Part shown: positions 55,230 to 64,000 of the stretch, piece by piece
How positions within the stretch are numbered: position 1 is the first letter of the stretch
Layout: every line of letters begins with the position of its first letter
NCBI GenBank assembly: GCA_013822725.1
Contig: PNKX01000007.1
Coordinates: forward strand, 1 to 64,000
Source of the DNA: Pirellula sp.
Lineage (GTDB): Bacteria > Planctomycetota > Planctomycetia > Pirellulales > Lacipirellulaceae
DNA: 64,000 nucleotides
Direction: 5' to 3'
Notes under the pieces: model-generated
What the model was told of the DNA's origin: nothing
Database searches by the model: none
What the model saw: the letters and a program-made list of their open reading frames with translations, nothing else
Made by a program: the position numbers and the translations under genes

Positions 55230-56609
55230 TTAGCCGCGACGCCGAGCCACCGCGGTAGTGGCGAAGATAGCAGCTAATCCGGCCAGCGTCAAAGAAGCGG
55301 GTTCCGGGACGGCGCCGATGGCGGAAACCGCGGGGGGGCCGCCAAAAGTGCTCTTCCAAATGGTCAGATCGGCTCCGTTCACGACGCCATTGCCGTCGGC
55401 GTCGCCGGTCGCATTGCTGTTCCCGACGGCAAATCCGCGCTGCCAGATCAAGAAATCGGCTCCGTCAACTACGCCATTGTTGTCGAAATCAGCGTCGTCC
55501 ACCGGGGTCACTGCACCGGACACAAACTCAACGCCGCGAAACACCGTGTTCGTGGCGGCTGTCGCCAAGACGCTGAACGCCGCCCCGGAACCGGTGTCGG
55601 TAATCGAAATGAGATTGTTGGCCGAGTTCTGTGTCGTCGTGGCGTAGAGCACGGCGTTGCCGCCGTCGATCTTACCCGCCAACCCGCGGGCGCCAGAACC
55701 GGAACCGGAACCTGTGGCGAGCGTGTAGGTCAAACCCCACGTGCCGCCGCTTAGCTCCCACTTTTGGATGCCGCCGCCGCTTGCTGCGGCACGGTCATCG
55801 GCAACGTAGAGGGTGTTTGCATCCTTGAACCAGAAGTCATACGCACTTTCGGGGCTATCCGTCGCCGGACTGAAGCCCGGAAGTAAGGTCACGGCGTCAG
55901 GCGAAATGATCGCCGTCTCGGGCAAGCCCGCTCCCACTTGATTGACGCCACGGAACGCGCCGCTGCCTGAACTGCCGTAAAGCTGCCCATCAATAATGTT
56001 CGCAACGCGGACGTTTGTCGGCTGTGGCGTGATCGTAAGCGCCGTCGAGGTCGTGGCCCCAAACGTTGCGAAACGGAAGCCTGCGCTGTCGGATGGAAAA
56101 GCGGTTCCCGTCGTCCAGAACTTCGATCCGTCGGTCGACGTCACGCTGCGAAAGTTTCCATTGTCGCCAGGCGCGCCAATATAAGCATCAACTAGCGCGG
56201 TCGTCGTATCGACCGTGCCCGTCGCCACCTCAATGCGCCCGATCACGCGTGCTGCAGTGCTTTGCGGCACTGAGGCCGTCCCCGTACCGACTCCGTAACC
56301 GCCAAGCGTCAGATACTGGCCGTTCGTCGAAAGTGAAATAAATCCCTCTGATGTCGCGCTTCCGGACAGCGTCAGCGGTTGGTTCAGTCCGCTCACGGCT
56401 GTCGGCAGGCTGATCGACGAAAGCTCGCTGCCGCCAGCATCGGCGAATTTCTTCACTGATACGGCGTAACTTGCGCTCGAAAGCGACGACGCGCCATCGC
56501 CGACCTGCGTTACGTAAAGATCAGCCGCGACTTCACGCGTCGAGCCGCCAAGAAAGATGGCGCCAAGCGCCAAAGTGCGAGTCAGCTTGTTCCAGCGAAG
56601 CATGTTCAT
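55230..56609 (-). CDS. PEP-CTERM secreted protein, beta-propeller-like
   Basis: 459 residues. Signal peptide, then a Ser/Thr/Gly-rich domain with repeated strand-turn blocks (LYVTQVGDG, GFISLSTNGQYLTLGGYG, DANTLYVADDRAA) resembling a beta-propeller. Dockerin-like DFDNNGVVDGADFLIWQRGF and GDADGNGVVNGADLTIWK come next, then VPEPASLTLAGLAAIFATTA. The ATG at 56609 is set by GGGAGAG about five bases upstream; an ATG at 56603 overlaps. Function unknown; probably a matrix or surface protein. It ends at a strong terminator. Confidence 0.87.
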   Translation of the reverse strand: MNMLRWNKLTRTLALGAIFLGGSTREVAADLYVTQVGDGASSLSSASYAVSVKKFADAGGSELSSISLPTAVSGLNQPLTLSGSATSEGFISLSTNGQYLTLGGYGVGTGTASVPQSTAARVIGRIEVATGTVDTTTALVDAYIGAPGDNGNFRSVTSTDGSKFWTTGTAFPSDSAGFRFATFGATTSTALTITPQPTNVRVANIIDGQLYGSSGSGAFRGVNQVGAGLPETAIISPDAVTLLPGFSPATDSPESAYDFWFKDANTLYVADDRAAASGGGIQKWELSGGTWGLTYTLATGSGSGSGARGLAGKIDGGNAVLYATTTQNSANNLISITDTGSGAAFSVLATAATNTVFRGVEFVSGAVTPVDDADFDNNGVVDGADFLIWQRGFAVGNSNATGDADGNGVVNGADLTIWKSTFGGPPAVSAIGAVPEPASLTLAGLAAIFATTAVARRRG

Positions 56610-56908
56610 CAATCTCTCCCTCGAAGTCTCTTGAAATCTGTTCGACAATGACTTGCGTTCAACGTTGTGCCGTCACTGCGCAGGAGAGACGAATCGAGTC
56701 TCCGCCGCGACGGTCGGCCAACGTCCTCTTTTGCCGGAGTGCCATGCCGCCCTTGGCATGCGGGAAGTGAGGTCCACGACGATCGGATCGCCCCAAAGAA
56801 TGCCGCGGCGAGGGCCGCGAACTGCACGCTCCCGAAAGAGCGCTGAGGGGGTGGGGGTAGGAATATTGCCGGCGACGGGCAACGCGGGGCGGTTGGTTAC
56901 GCGATGTC

Positions 56909-56937
56909 AGTATAACCGTTGCCGGCGGAGGTGAAAA
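56909..56937 (-). promoter_or_regulatory. Candidate promoter with long leader for the gene at 55230
   Basis: On the minus strand, TTTTCA (56932-56937) and TATACT (56909-56914) are 17 bases apart. This would give a leader of about 290 bases. The gap 56610-57007 has no gene; it contains small hairpins such as CATGCC/GGCATG near 56740-56760. Confidence 0.35.
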
Positions 56938-57007
56938 GAAAAATGGCCCCATTTCGCCGAAGCATCATCGAAATTTCATAATCGGCTCGCCAATATCGCG
57001 GCGCACG

Positions 57008-57046
57008 AAAAACGCCTCGCCCGCATGCGTGCATGCGGGCGAGGCG
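57008..57046 (-). terminator. Rho-independent terminator after the gene at 57077
   Basis: The 16-bp perfect arms CGCCTCGCCCGCATGC (57013-57028) and GCATGCGGGCGAGGCG (57031-57046) with a minimal loop are followed on the minus strand by a run of five T residues (57008-57012). It ends the transcript of the PEP-CTERM gene at 57077. Confidence 0.93.
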
Positions 57047-57076
57047 TCGCTGAGCAGAATCTTCAAACAACCCGGT

Positions 57077-58924
57077 TTAGGCGTGACGACGACGCCGCGA
57101 CGACGCGACGGCCGCCAGGCAGCCGAACGCCCCCATCGCCAGCGAGGTCGGTTCCGGCACGGCGCCAGCGACCGCCGTGGCGGCGACGCCGAACTGCGAC
57201 TTCCAAATGCCGAGGTCGGCAGCGTTCACGATCCCGTTGCCGTCAGCGTCGCCGGTGGCGTTGTTGTTGCCGACGCCGAGGCCGCGCTGCCAGATGAGGA
57301 AGTCGTTGCCGTCGACGTCGTTGTCGTTGTCGAAATCGGCGTCTTCGGCCGCGGCCAGCGAGAATGCTACGGTCTTATCGCCGAAGCCGTCGCTGGTGAA
57401 TAGATTGACGCTATCGTCCAAATCGAGGAACGAAAGCGTTTGACCAAATGTGGGCGAACTGGCGTTCATATCCAGAACCCAGATATCCATCTCATTGGCC
57501 GGCGTATCAGCACCGAAGCCCGGCATGGCAAAGTACATGCGGTCCGTCGCGCTGTCCCAAGCGGTCCATTGGCCTCGCACCAAGCCGGTCGCCCCCGTGG
57601 AGAGCGTCGGGTTGAGCGTCACCTTCGCCTCCCAAGTTCCCATTTCGATCATGTTTCCAGCGCCGCCAGCGCCGTCACTGGCGTACGAGTTAATGTTCAG
57701 CCGCAGCACCGACGGTTGCTTATCGACCGTGTCAAAACCGTCCGCAAGGTCGTTAAAGCCTGATTCGATAATCAGCACGTCGCCGCTGTCCTTATCGACG
57801 AAGATGTTGTCGCTCTTGCCGTCATTGGTTGAGGTGCTAACCGCTGGATCATTGTCGAGCGCGAAGCTAGGAGCGCCAGTCGTCAAGCCGCGATAACCGC
57901 CGGAAGCGTAGCCCGTGGTCGCATTCGGCGTTAGTTGTAGGAACGCAACGTCATCCCCCGCCGCTCCCGCAGCGGTGTCGCTCTCCGTCACCCACATACC
58001 CTGCACCCCGGATACGGGGTCCTTGTAATATCCCGACGACTCTGGCTCGCTGTGGCCCGCAACATCGAGCGCGACTTTGCCGATGCGCGTCGACTGCCAA
58101 ACTTGGCTCGCGCCGTTAGTGAAGCCGCCATCAAGGTGATCGAGCGTTCCTTCGGCCGCGCCGGACGCCAATCGATTGATGATGCGATATTCGTGATCAG
58201 TCTCGGCGGTGTCGGTCACGGACGTTGCCGAGGAATCATCGATGAGAAAGAGATTGTCGCTATCGATGAAAGTGACAGAGTAAGGAAAGAATCCCGACGA
58301 ATCCCCATTATAGTTCCGCTTCACTTCGGCAACTTTGCCGATGGAATTGGCCAACACCACGGTATTGCTGTGGCTGCCGTCGAATGCGGTCCCAGTTGGA
58401 TCAGGAGCCCCGTAAGTCACGTAGTCCAAATTAAGCGAATTCTTCGAACCGCTCGGTGCAGGTCCGCCGACAAGGCCAAGAGTTCGAACGTCCTTCCCCT
58501 TGTAATTCGCTTCCCAATTGTTGTAGACAGTCGCAAAGTTAATCTTATAGACGTCCATGTCGCCGGCGACGTCGTTGGGGTAGGGCGCATTGACGCCTAC
58601 GCTCACGCCGCTAGTTCCACTGGGGAACGTGTTGTCGAATTCAACGACATAGACGTCGCCAGTAATTGGATCGACGTCGATCGCACTCGGATCAGTGTAA
58701 TCAAGCGTTCGTTCGTAACCGACGAAGACGCTGAAAAGTGGGCCCGACGAGAAGTCGTTCGCGTCGTAAAACAGCACGCTGCGTCGAGCGTCGCCAAAGT
58801 TATTCGCGTTGTTTAGCACAGCGAAAAAATTGCCTGTCTGAGCAACAGCCGGCGACGCGCCAACGATCGACGAGCAGAACCCTGCGAGGAGTGCGAACTT
58901 CCAAAACTTCCATTGATGCAACAT
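57077..58924 (-). CDS. PEP-CTERM secreted protein, unknown large beta domain
   Basis: 615 residues. Signal peptide MLHQWKFWKFALLAGFCSSI ... AVAQ, then a roughly 500-residue beta-rich domain with Asp-rich turns (IDVDPITGDVYVVEFDN, IFVDKDSGDVLIIESG) typical of beta-propeller or phytase-like repeats. Dockerin-like DFDNDNDVDGNDFLIWQRGL and GDADGNGIVNAADLGIWK come next, and VPEPTSLAMGAFGCLAAVA. AGAGGGA lies about five bases before the ATG. No catalytic motif recognised. It is followed by a strong terminator, so it is monocistronic. Confidence 0.87.
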   Translation of the reverse strand: MLHQWKFWKFALLAGFCSSIVGASPAVAQTGNFFAVLNNANNFGDARRSVLFYDANDFSSGPLFSVFVGYERTLDYTDPSAIDVDPITGDVYVVEFDNTFPSGTSGVSVGVNAPYPNDVAGDMDVYKINFATVYNNWEANYKGKDVRTLGLVGGPAPSGSKNSLNLDYVTYGAPDPTGTAFDGSHSNTVVLANSIGKVAEVKRNYNGDSSGFFPYSVTFIDSDNLFLIDDSSATSVTDTAETDHEYRIINRLASGAAEGTLDHLDGGFTNGASQVWQSTRIGKVALDVAGHSEPESSGYYKDPVSGVQGMWVTESDTAAGAAGDDVAFLQLTPNATTGYASGGYRGLTTGAPSFALDNDPAVSTSTNDGKSDNIFVDKDSGDVLIIESGFNDLADGFDTVDKQPSVLRLNINSYASDGAGGAGNMIEMGTWEAKVTLNPTLSTGATGLVRGQWTAWDSATDRMYFAMPGFGADTPANEMDIWVLDMNASSPTFGQTLSFLDLDDSVNLFTSDGFGDKTVAFSLAAAEDADFDNDNDVDGNDFLIWQRGLGVGNNNATGDADGNGIVNAADLGIWKSQFGVAATAVAGAVPEPTSLAMGAFGCLAAVASSRRRRHA

Positions 58925-59339
58925 GGCTTCCCTCTTACTACTTTTTCAAGATTTCGACGACGTTTAGTTACTTCTATTGATTCGTTCAGTCCATGCGATA
59001 GCGCATTACTTGCTACCTATCGCATCAACGAGGCTGCACATTTTCACGCGGCCAATCGCGGATGACAATTACTCGAACGGAGTGACGCGCACGTACTTTG
59101 CCAACACTCGGCAACCGAGAATATCCGGTCGTCATGTAGACGCCGTGAAGTCGTCGCAAAGAAATGGGTAGCTTCGCTGGCGGGCTTCGCGGAATGCTTC
59201 ATACTGGCAAAGGTACAGATTGCGACACAATTAATGCCGAGCCGCCGCCGTCCCTAGGGTAACCCCGCATGGGGAAAGGCGAAAGCATTTTTGCCTTTAT
59301 TTTCCTGGCGGCAGGCCTCAAATTCCTCAAGCCAACGTC
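58925..59339. other. Divergent intergenic region
   Basis: 415 bases between the PEP-CTERM gene and the EEP gene, without a convincing gene. Near 59250-59310 there is a small palindromic patch: CCCC-GCAT-GGGG, and AAAGGC pairing with GCCTTT. No promoter stands out on either strand. Confidence 0.4.
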
Positions 59340-60719
59340 ATGACAGCACGCGCCGGCGCCAAGATGACTAATACCTCCATGCTACGATCCGTACTCCGTC
59401 AACTCCTTACGGCGCAAGCGATTGCCGCTGTCTCGGCATGCTGGCTGGCGCTCGCGTTTCTCGCAACGCAAACCGCTGCCGGTGGTCAGTCGGTGCGCAT
59501 CGCCACATTCAATCTCTCCCTGTACGACCAAAATGGGGGGGAAATCCTCGCTCGTTTGCAATCAGGCGACGATTCGCAGGCTCAGCATCTCGCGGAGATC
59601 ATTCAGCGAGTTCGTCCTGAGGTGATTCTCCTCAACGAAATCGATGACGATCCACAGGGCGAAGTGCTGCGCACCTTCTGCGAAAAATACCTCGCCGTCC
59701 CGCAGAACGTTTCGGAGTCGCCGGCAGGCCCCGCCGAGCCTCTCGATTTCGCGCACCGTTTTCGCGCGCCGTCAAACACGGGGCGCCACTCCGGTTTCGA
59801 TCTTGGCCGCAACGGCGCCGTCGACGCCGAGCCGAACAGCGACGCCTACGCCGCCGACGCCTGGGGCTACGGCCGTTACCACGGCCAATACGGCATGGCG
59901 ATCCTCTCGAAGTTCCCGATTGATGAGGCCGCCGTGCGGACGTTTCAGAACTTTCGCTGGCGCGACATGCCGGACGCCAAGCTGCCCGACGATTCGGCGA
60001 CGCCCGCGCCGCACGATTGGTATTCCGCCGAGGTGCTGGAACAGTTTCCTTTGTCGTCGAAGAGTCACTGGGACGTGCCGATTCTGGTGGACGGCCAGCG
60101 GATCCACATTCTCGCCTCGCATCCGACGCCGCCGACGTTCGACGGCCCCGAAGATCGCAACGGCCGCCGTAACCACGACGAAATCCGCTTCTGGGGCGAC
60201 TACACGGGATCGCCCAAGCAGGGCGATTACATCGTGGACGACAAAGCCCAACGCGGCGGCCTTGAAGCAACCGCCCCCTCCAGCGAGCCAGGGCGTCACA
60301 CCCCCGGCGCCTCCTTCGTCATCCTCGGCGACCTCAACGGCGACCCCCAAGACGGCGACGGTCCCGCCGGCATCTCCGCACTCCTCAACGCCCCCCAAGT
60401 CCTGAAATACCCGCCCCCCGCATCGCTCGGCGCCGTCGAACAAACTCGGCTCCAAGGCGGCGCCAACGCGCGCCACCGCGGCGATCCGGCCCACGACACG
60501 TGCGATCCCGCCGACAACCCCGGCCCCGGCAACCTCCACATCGACTACGTCCTCCCCTCGGCCGATCTGCAGGTCGCGAAGTCGGGCGTCTTTTGGCCCG
60601 AGTCGACCGACCCGCTGTTCAAACTCGTCGGCGTCCACCCTTTTCCGAGCTCCGACCACCGTATGGTTTGGGTCGACGTCGAATTATTAACCGCCAAGGA
60701 CGCCAAGGACGCCAAGTAA
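59340..60719 (+). CDS. Secreted EEP-family nuclease/phosphatase
   Basis: 459 residues. A signal-like leader (AVSACWLALAFLATQTAAGG), then the EEP fold: RIATFNLSLYD, ILLNEIDDDPQ, LGDLNGDPQ and SSDHRMVWVDVEL carry the catalytic acids and His. It has no PEP-CTERM tail, unlike the EEP genes at 49447 and 51060. The last residues TAKDAKDAK and the stop are encoded by a family A repeat unit, so the true ancestral C-terminus is probably the VDVELL just before. The ATG at 59340 has no strong ribosome binding site; 59364 is an alternative. Confidence 0.88.
   Translation: MTARAGAKMTNTSMLRSVLRQLLTAQAIAAVSACWLALAFLATQTAAGGQSVRIATFNLSLYDQNGGEILARLQSGDDSQAQHLAEIIQRVRPEVILLNEIDDDPQGEVLRTFCEKYLAVPQNVSESPAGPAEPLDFAHRFRAPSNTGRHSGFDLGRNGAVDAEPNSDAYAADAWGYGRYHGQYGMAILSKFPIDEAAVRTFQNFRWRDMPDAKLPDDSATPAPHDWYSAEVLEQFPLSSKSHWDVPILVDGQRIHILASHPTPPTFDGPEDRNGRRNHDEIRFWGDYTGSPKQGDYIVDDKAQRGGLEATAPSSEPGRHTPGASFVILGDLNGDPQDGDGPAGISALLNAPQVLKYPPPASLGAVEQTRLQGGANARHRGDPAHDTCDPADNPGPGNLHIDYVLPSADLQVAKSGVFWPESTDPLFKLVGVHPFPSSDHRMVWVDVELLTAKDAKDAK
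60688..60716. repeat. Family A repeat unit inside a gene end
   Basis: TAACCGCCAAGGACGCCAAG begins an arm of family A with three CGCCAAGGA units; the partner arm is reduced to CGCTGGCGGTT near 60745-60755. It overlaps the last codons of the EEP gene and provides its stop. Confidence 0.8.
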
Positions 60720-60920
60720 AGACCTGCCGATCATTCTCATCGCAGCGCTGGCGGTTCATTTCTTTGCTGAATTGCCTGGAGAAATTCATTTTGCGAATGC
60801 TCCGCGTTCCCTTAACATAAACCGGTTAAGATGCGAGCGGTCCCAGGCAGCCGCCCGTCGCATTTATTGAGACCAGAGTCTTTCGGAGTCGGGCGGCTTT
60901 GACGGATAAAGGGCAAGGCC

Positions 60921-62087
60921 ATGCAGACGCGTCATGCGCGCGGATTTACGCTCGTTGAACTTCTGGTCGTGATCGCGATCATCGGCGTGCTCGTCGCGCT
61001 GCTTCTTCCCGCCGTGCAAGCCGCTCGCGAAGCGGCGCGGCGCACGCAGTGCGTCAACAATCTCAAGCAGATGTCCCTCGGCGCCGCTAATTACGAAAGT
61101 GCAAAACGCTACTTTCCGCCTGGGCGCATGCGACCCGATCGGGAAACCTCCAATGGTACGACCTGGACAGAGGGAGCGCCGGCGTCGTCTTATCCTGGGA
61201 TTACCCCATCGACGACAGAGCGGTTCAACAACTTCTCCGTTCACATTTGGCTGCTACCGTATATTGAAGCCGGAAATATCTACAATTTGATCGACTTCAA
61301 GATCGGTCAGTTCAAAAGAATGGTTGATGGCACGAAGAAGAACCCGCACTACCAAGCGTACGCCACTGCCGCCGGCCTTTTCATTTGCCCCAGCGATCCC
61401 AATACCGGCGTCATAATTTCCGAAAACAATTACCGCAGCAATCTCGGCGGCTCGACGCCATTTGCCGGCTTCTCCGCCGGCGACGCAACGTTCGATCCTA
61501 ACAATCCAGCTAAATACTCAAAGGACGGATTTCCTCCTGGCGGCAACGGTGCTTTCAGTTATGGTCGCCAGGGCCTCAAAGCTAAAGATTTCACCGACGG
61601 TCTTTCGAAGACGGCTTTCTTCTCGGAGCGCACTAAAGGGAGCGGAGACTCAGCTGGGGGACCGCTGACCAAATATGACGTCGTCGGCATGGGCCGCGGG
61701 AACGACGTGAGCTCCCTCAGCGTTGAAGAACTCTATAACTCCTGTGCGACGGTGACGACTCCTTCCGGTCCAGTCTTCTATGGCGCTGGTCGTTGGCTCC
61801 CCGGCGAGGATTATTCAAACGGCTGGCCCTTCGCCGGTTATGACGCCTCGCAGTACAATCATGTCGCGCCGCCGAATTGGAGCGGCATCGACTGCGGCTC
61901 GAACAGCTACATCGCCGATGCTGCGAACGAGCACGCCATCATCTCGGCTCGAAGCGAACACAACGGCAGCGTCGTCGTCGGCTTCGGCGACGGTCACACG
62001 GCGATCGTCGCTGACGGCATCGACGTGGCGGTGTGGCGCGCCCTCGGCACGCGCAATGGCGAAGAAACCGTAGCGAGCGACTACTGA
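60921..62087 (+). CDS. DUF1559 family pilin-like secreted protein
   Basis: 388 residues. [20 protein letters not shown] at about 6-25, then [18 protein letters not shown], is the pilin-like start. The C-terminal segment [20 protein letters not shown] with [14 protein letters not shown] is typical of the family. AAGGGCAAGG precedes the ATG by about four bases. Its TGA shares one base with the ATG of the next gene, so the two are translationally coupled. Export through a type II/IV-pilus-like path is inferred. Confidence 0.93.
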   Translation: MQTRHARGFTLVELLVVIAIIGVLVALLLPAVQAAREAARRTQCVNNLKQMSLGAANYESAKRYFPPGRMRPDRETSNGTTWTEGAPASSYPGITPSTTERFNNFSVHIWLLPYIEAGNIYNLIDFKIGQFKRMVDGTKKNPHYQAYATAAGLFICPSDPNTGVIISENNYRSNLGGSTPFAGFSAGDATFDPNNPAKYSKDGFPPGGNGAFSYGRQGLKAKDFTDGLSKTAFFSERTKGSGDSAGGPLTKYDVVGMGRGNDVSSLSVEELYNSCATVTTPSGPVFYGAGRWLPGEDYSNGWPFAGYDASQYNHVAPPNWSGIDCGSNSYIADAANEHAIISARSEHNGSVVVGFGDGHTAIVADGIDVAVWRALGTRNGEETVASDY

Positions 62088-62539
62088 TGCCTATCGGTTG
62101 GCGCCAATCCACGCTTCCATGCCTCGGCTCGACTTGGTTAGCATTTTCGCTAGTCATCGGTTGCAGTTCCGCAGGCAGCGAGCATGGCGACGCTCGCGCG
62201 GCCGCCTACGCGAACGTCAACGAGGCAACCGTTGCGTTCGACGCACATGACTACGCGGCCGCTGAGCCTAAACTCGCGAGCGCACTGGCATCGAAGCTCT
62301 TGAACCCCGACGTCTTCTGCGAATCGACCGTGAAACATGCGGTTTGCCTAAGCGCCGCTGGGAAACACGACGAAGCGCTCGCTGCTCTGGATACCGTTGG
62401 CGTGGGCGCGTCGAATGTTGACCAAATCGACGCGGCCCGTAGCTACATTCTCGCCAAGCAGGGCAAAGCCGCTGAGTCCCGCGCCGCCCTGGCGAAAGCT
62501 CGCCGGCTCAATCCTAAAGTCCAGGAATTCAAGGACTGA
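62087..62539 (+). CDS. Small lipoprotein with TPR-like repeats, coupled to DUF1559
   Basis: 150 residues. The leader (TWLAFSLVIGC) carries a lipobox-like VIGC. The rest is helical with tetratricopeptide-like pairs (AYANVNEATVAFDAHDYAAA, KHDEALAALDTV, AAESRAALAKARRLNP). The ATG at 62087 uses the last base of the upstream stop (TGATG), so expression is linked to the DUF1559 protein and suggests they work together. The frame is open upstream of that ATG, inside the DUF1559 gene. Confidence 0.82.
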   Translation: MPIGWRQSTLPCLGSTWLAFSLVIGCSSAGSEHGDARAAAYANVNEATVAFDAHDYAAAEPKLASALASKLLNPDVFCESTVKHAVCLSAAGKHDEALAALDTVGVGASNVDQIDAARSYILAKQGKAAESRAALAKARRLNPKVQEFKD

Positions 62540-62719
62540 GGGCCTTCACTTTCCCCAATCCGCACGCTCCGCCGCGAAAAATCGTTTGGCGATTCCTGCC
62601 TGCTCCCTTAGGATGAATGGCGATTCTTCAAGGGCCGGCGCCGCGGCAGCGTCAGCCCTTTCCCATACTGATTGAGACCACTCCGCGCCTGCGCGCGGAA
62701 CAGACCCCTGCGAGCGATT

Positions 62720-63721
62720 ATGAACCGACGCCGTGCCGCCCAAGGATTTACCCTCGTCGAACTTCTCGTGGTGATCGCCATCATCGGCGTGCTCGTCGCG
62801 CTGCTGCTGCCCGCCGTCCAGGCGGCGCGCGAAGCGGCCCGGCGATCGCAGTGCACGAACAATCTCAAGCAGTTCGGTTTGGCGGTCGCCAATCAAGTCT
62901 CGGCGAAGCGCGACACGCTGCCGGCGGGGCTGACGCAAGAAGGCCCGCCTTATCGCGGCGTGACATTTTTCGTACACCTCCTTCCCTACATGGAACAGCA
63001 GGCGGTCTTCTCGCGGTGGGACTTTAAAAACCTGGCGCTCAATTCCGCAACCAACACTTCCCCTGCGGCCACGCAGATTCCGACGCTGCTTTGTCCGTCA
63101 GACGAGCCAACCGTTCGACTTGTTGATTTCTCGACGATGCCAGGCGGCAATCACGGTCTCGGGTATCCTGGGTATTACGCCGTTACTAGCTACTCCGGCA
63201 ACGGCGGAACGCGCAACTACTACAATCTCGATACGGTCGACGACGGCGTCTTTTACACAACCGGTCCGGCGGCAATTTGCTATTCGCGACCATCGCCCAC
63301 GCCCTGCGAGCGACACACAGATCCCGTTCAATTGCAGCAAATCACTGATGGGACCAGCAACACTATTCTGGGCGGTGAAAAGTACAATGTAGATCCCATC
63401 TTTGACGCCATGGACGCTAGCAAGCGAAGCGGTCTATTACTGCATCAGTGGTCGTTGTGGGGCTGGATGGGGGGGTTCAAAGGAACCGGACACGTGATGC
63501 GCAGTGCTGCCGTGCCCATCAATTTCGACGCCGGCGACTGCATTACCGGCGGCCAGTACGGCTGCCAGGATCAACGCCTGAACGCCTATGGAAGCGGACA
63601 TCCTAGCGGAGCGACCTTTGTCTTCTGCGATGGCAGCGCTCGATTTATGTCGGATTCCACGTCGTTGATTACGCTTGCTTCGCTCAGCACTCGTGCTGGT
63701 GATGAAGTCATCAACGAATAG
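62720..63721 (+). CDS. DUF1559 family pilin-like secreted protein
   Basis: 333 residues. [20 protein letters not shown] at about 7-26, then [18 protein letters not shown], and the C-terminal ATFVFCDGSARFMSDSTSL are diagnostic. It has closer similarity to the gene at 60921 than to that at 910 in the leader region. The ATG at 62720 is preferred because the frame before it has no homology; no strong ribosome binding site. A lipoprotein gene follows, completing the third DUF1559/lipoprotein pair in this window. Confidence 0.92.
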   Translation: MNRRRAAQGFTLVELLVVIAIIGVLVALLLPAVQAAREAARRSQCTNNLKQFGLAVANQVSAKRDTLPAGLTQEGPPYRGVTFFVHLLPYMEQQAVFSRWDFKNLALNSATNTSPAATQIPTLLCPSDEPTVRLVDFSTMPGGNHGLGYPGYYAVTSYSGNGGTRNYYNLDTVDDGVFYTTGPAAICYSRPSPTPCERHTDPVQLQQITDGTSNTILGGEKYNVDPIFDAMDASKRSGLLLHQWSLWGWMGGFKGTGHVMRSAAVPINFDAGDCITGGQYGCQDQRLNAYGSGHPSGATFVFCDGSARFMSDSTSLITLASLSTRAGDEVINE

Positions 63722-63838
63722 ACGACTCCATCCTATCGTCGGGACGGAGAGTTATTGTTGTGCCGGATTCGAAGCGCCCCATCGCAGCCCGCTTGGTTTC
63801 GAATTCACGCGTCTTTGACGACTACGGGAACGTTCTGA

Positions 63839-64000
63839 ATGCCATTCCGCTCCGTTTACATGACTTCCTGCCTGCTCCTCCTTGCCGGCCTTTGCGGGTG
63901 CGCGGAACCACTTCCCGAATTCGGCAAAGTTACTGGCATCGTCACGGTTAAGGGTGCGCCTAAGAAAGGGCTTGCGATTACGTTCTTACCCGAGCCGACG
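63839..64000 (+). CDS. Small DUF1559-associated lipoprotein, 5' part
   Basis: 54 codons before the window ends. MPFRSVYMTSCLLLLAGLCG leads to a lipobox-like LCGC, and then KVTGIVTVKGAPKKGLAITF begins the same beta-rich domain as the lipoprotein at 2224. GGGAACG lies about eight bases before the ATG. The C-terminus is outside the window. Confidence 0.75.
   Translation, partial: MPFRSVYMTSCLLLLAGLCGCAEPLPEFGKVTGIVTVKGAPKKGLAITFLPEPT

Overview
The window reads as chromosomal DNA of a planctomycete, most likely order Pirellulales. The evidence is three DUF1559 proteins with a pilin-like N-terminus, six proteins ending in a VPEP-type PEP-CTERM sorting tail preceded by dockerin-like calcium-binding repeats, two large surface proteins with the planctomycete N-terminal LEDRRQLA motif, small lipoproteins paired with DUF1559 genes, and GC-rich codon use. 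No rRNA, tRNA, transposase, phage gene or CRISPR array was seen. The genus assignment is inference.

Layout. 0-3.2 kb: partial DUF559 gene, then a DUF1559 gene and a lipoprotein gene. 3.3-12.6 kb: KatG, a ceramidase-like hydrolase, a sialidase-like protein, an aquaporin, and a divergent Rrf2 regulator/flavohaemoglobin pair that looks like a nitric-oxide defence unit. 13-20 kb: CutC, a lone receiver-domain protein, two tandem beta-helix surface proteins and two small stress-type membrane proteins. 20-25.6 kb: D-aminoacylase-like protein, then trpB and trpA separated by a VapBC-like toxin-antitoxin pair, then a strong promoter and structured leader before a conserved hypothetical gene. 25.7-30.5 kb: SGNH hydrolase, cysteine-desulfurase-like enzyme, GH25 muramidase and a secreted endonuclease/phosphatase-fold (EEP) protein.

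30.5-36.3 kb holds the most unusual unit: a tight minus-strand operon of an AAA ATPase with a winged-helix-like N-terminus, a 1105-residue protein joining a Ser/Thr kinase to a tubulin/FtsZ-like GTPase-type domain, and a fused FHA-EAL protein. The gaps are 22 and 13 bases. A plausible reading is phosphorylation-controlled filament or GTPase signalling, read by the FHA domain and coupled to c-di-GMP breakdown.

36.5-49.2 kb: MobB, an ABC ATPase with a large membrane lipoprotein, a cystathionine gamma-synthase-type enzyme, a ferric-type ABC permease, a HEAT-repeat lipoprotein, a large Pro/Ala-rich secreted protein and a diadenylate cyclase of the archaeal DacZ type. 49.4-60.7 kb: an extracellular cluster with five PEP-CTERM proteins (two tandem EEP enzymes, a lamin-tail protein, two unknowns) and another EEP enzyme. 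60.9-64 kb: two DUF1559/lipoprotein pairs, the last cut by the window end.

Gene ends are repeatedly marked by hairpin repeats of several families. The main one has arms built of 9-base CGCCAAGGA-like units, often nested around other inverted repeats. In three places a repeat runs into a gene and supplies its last codons and stop (katG, the sialidase, one EEP gene).
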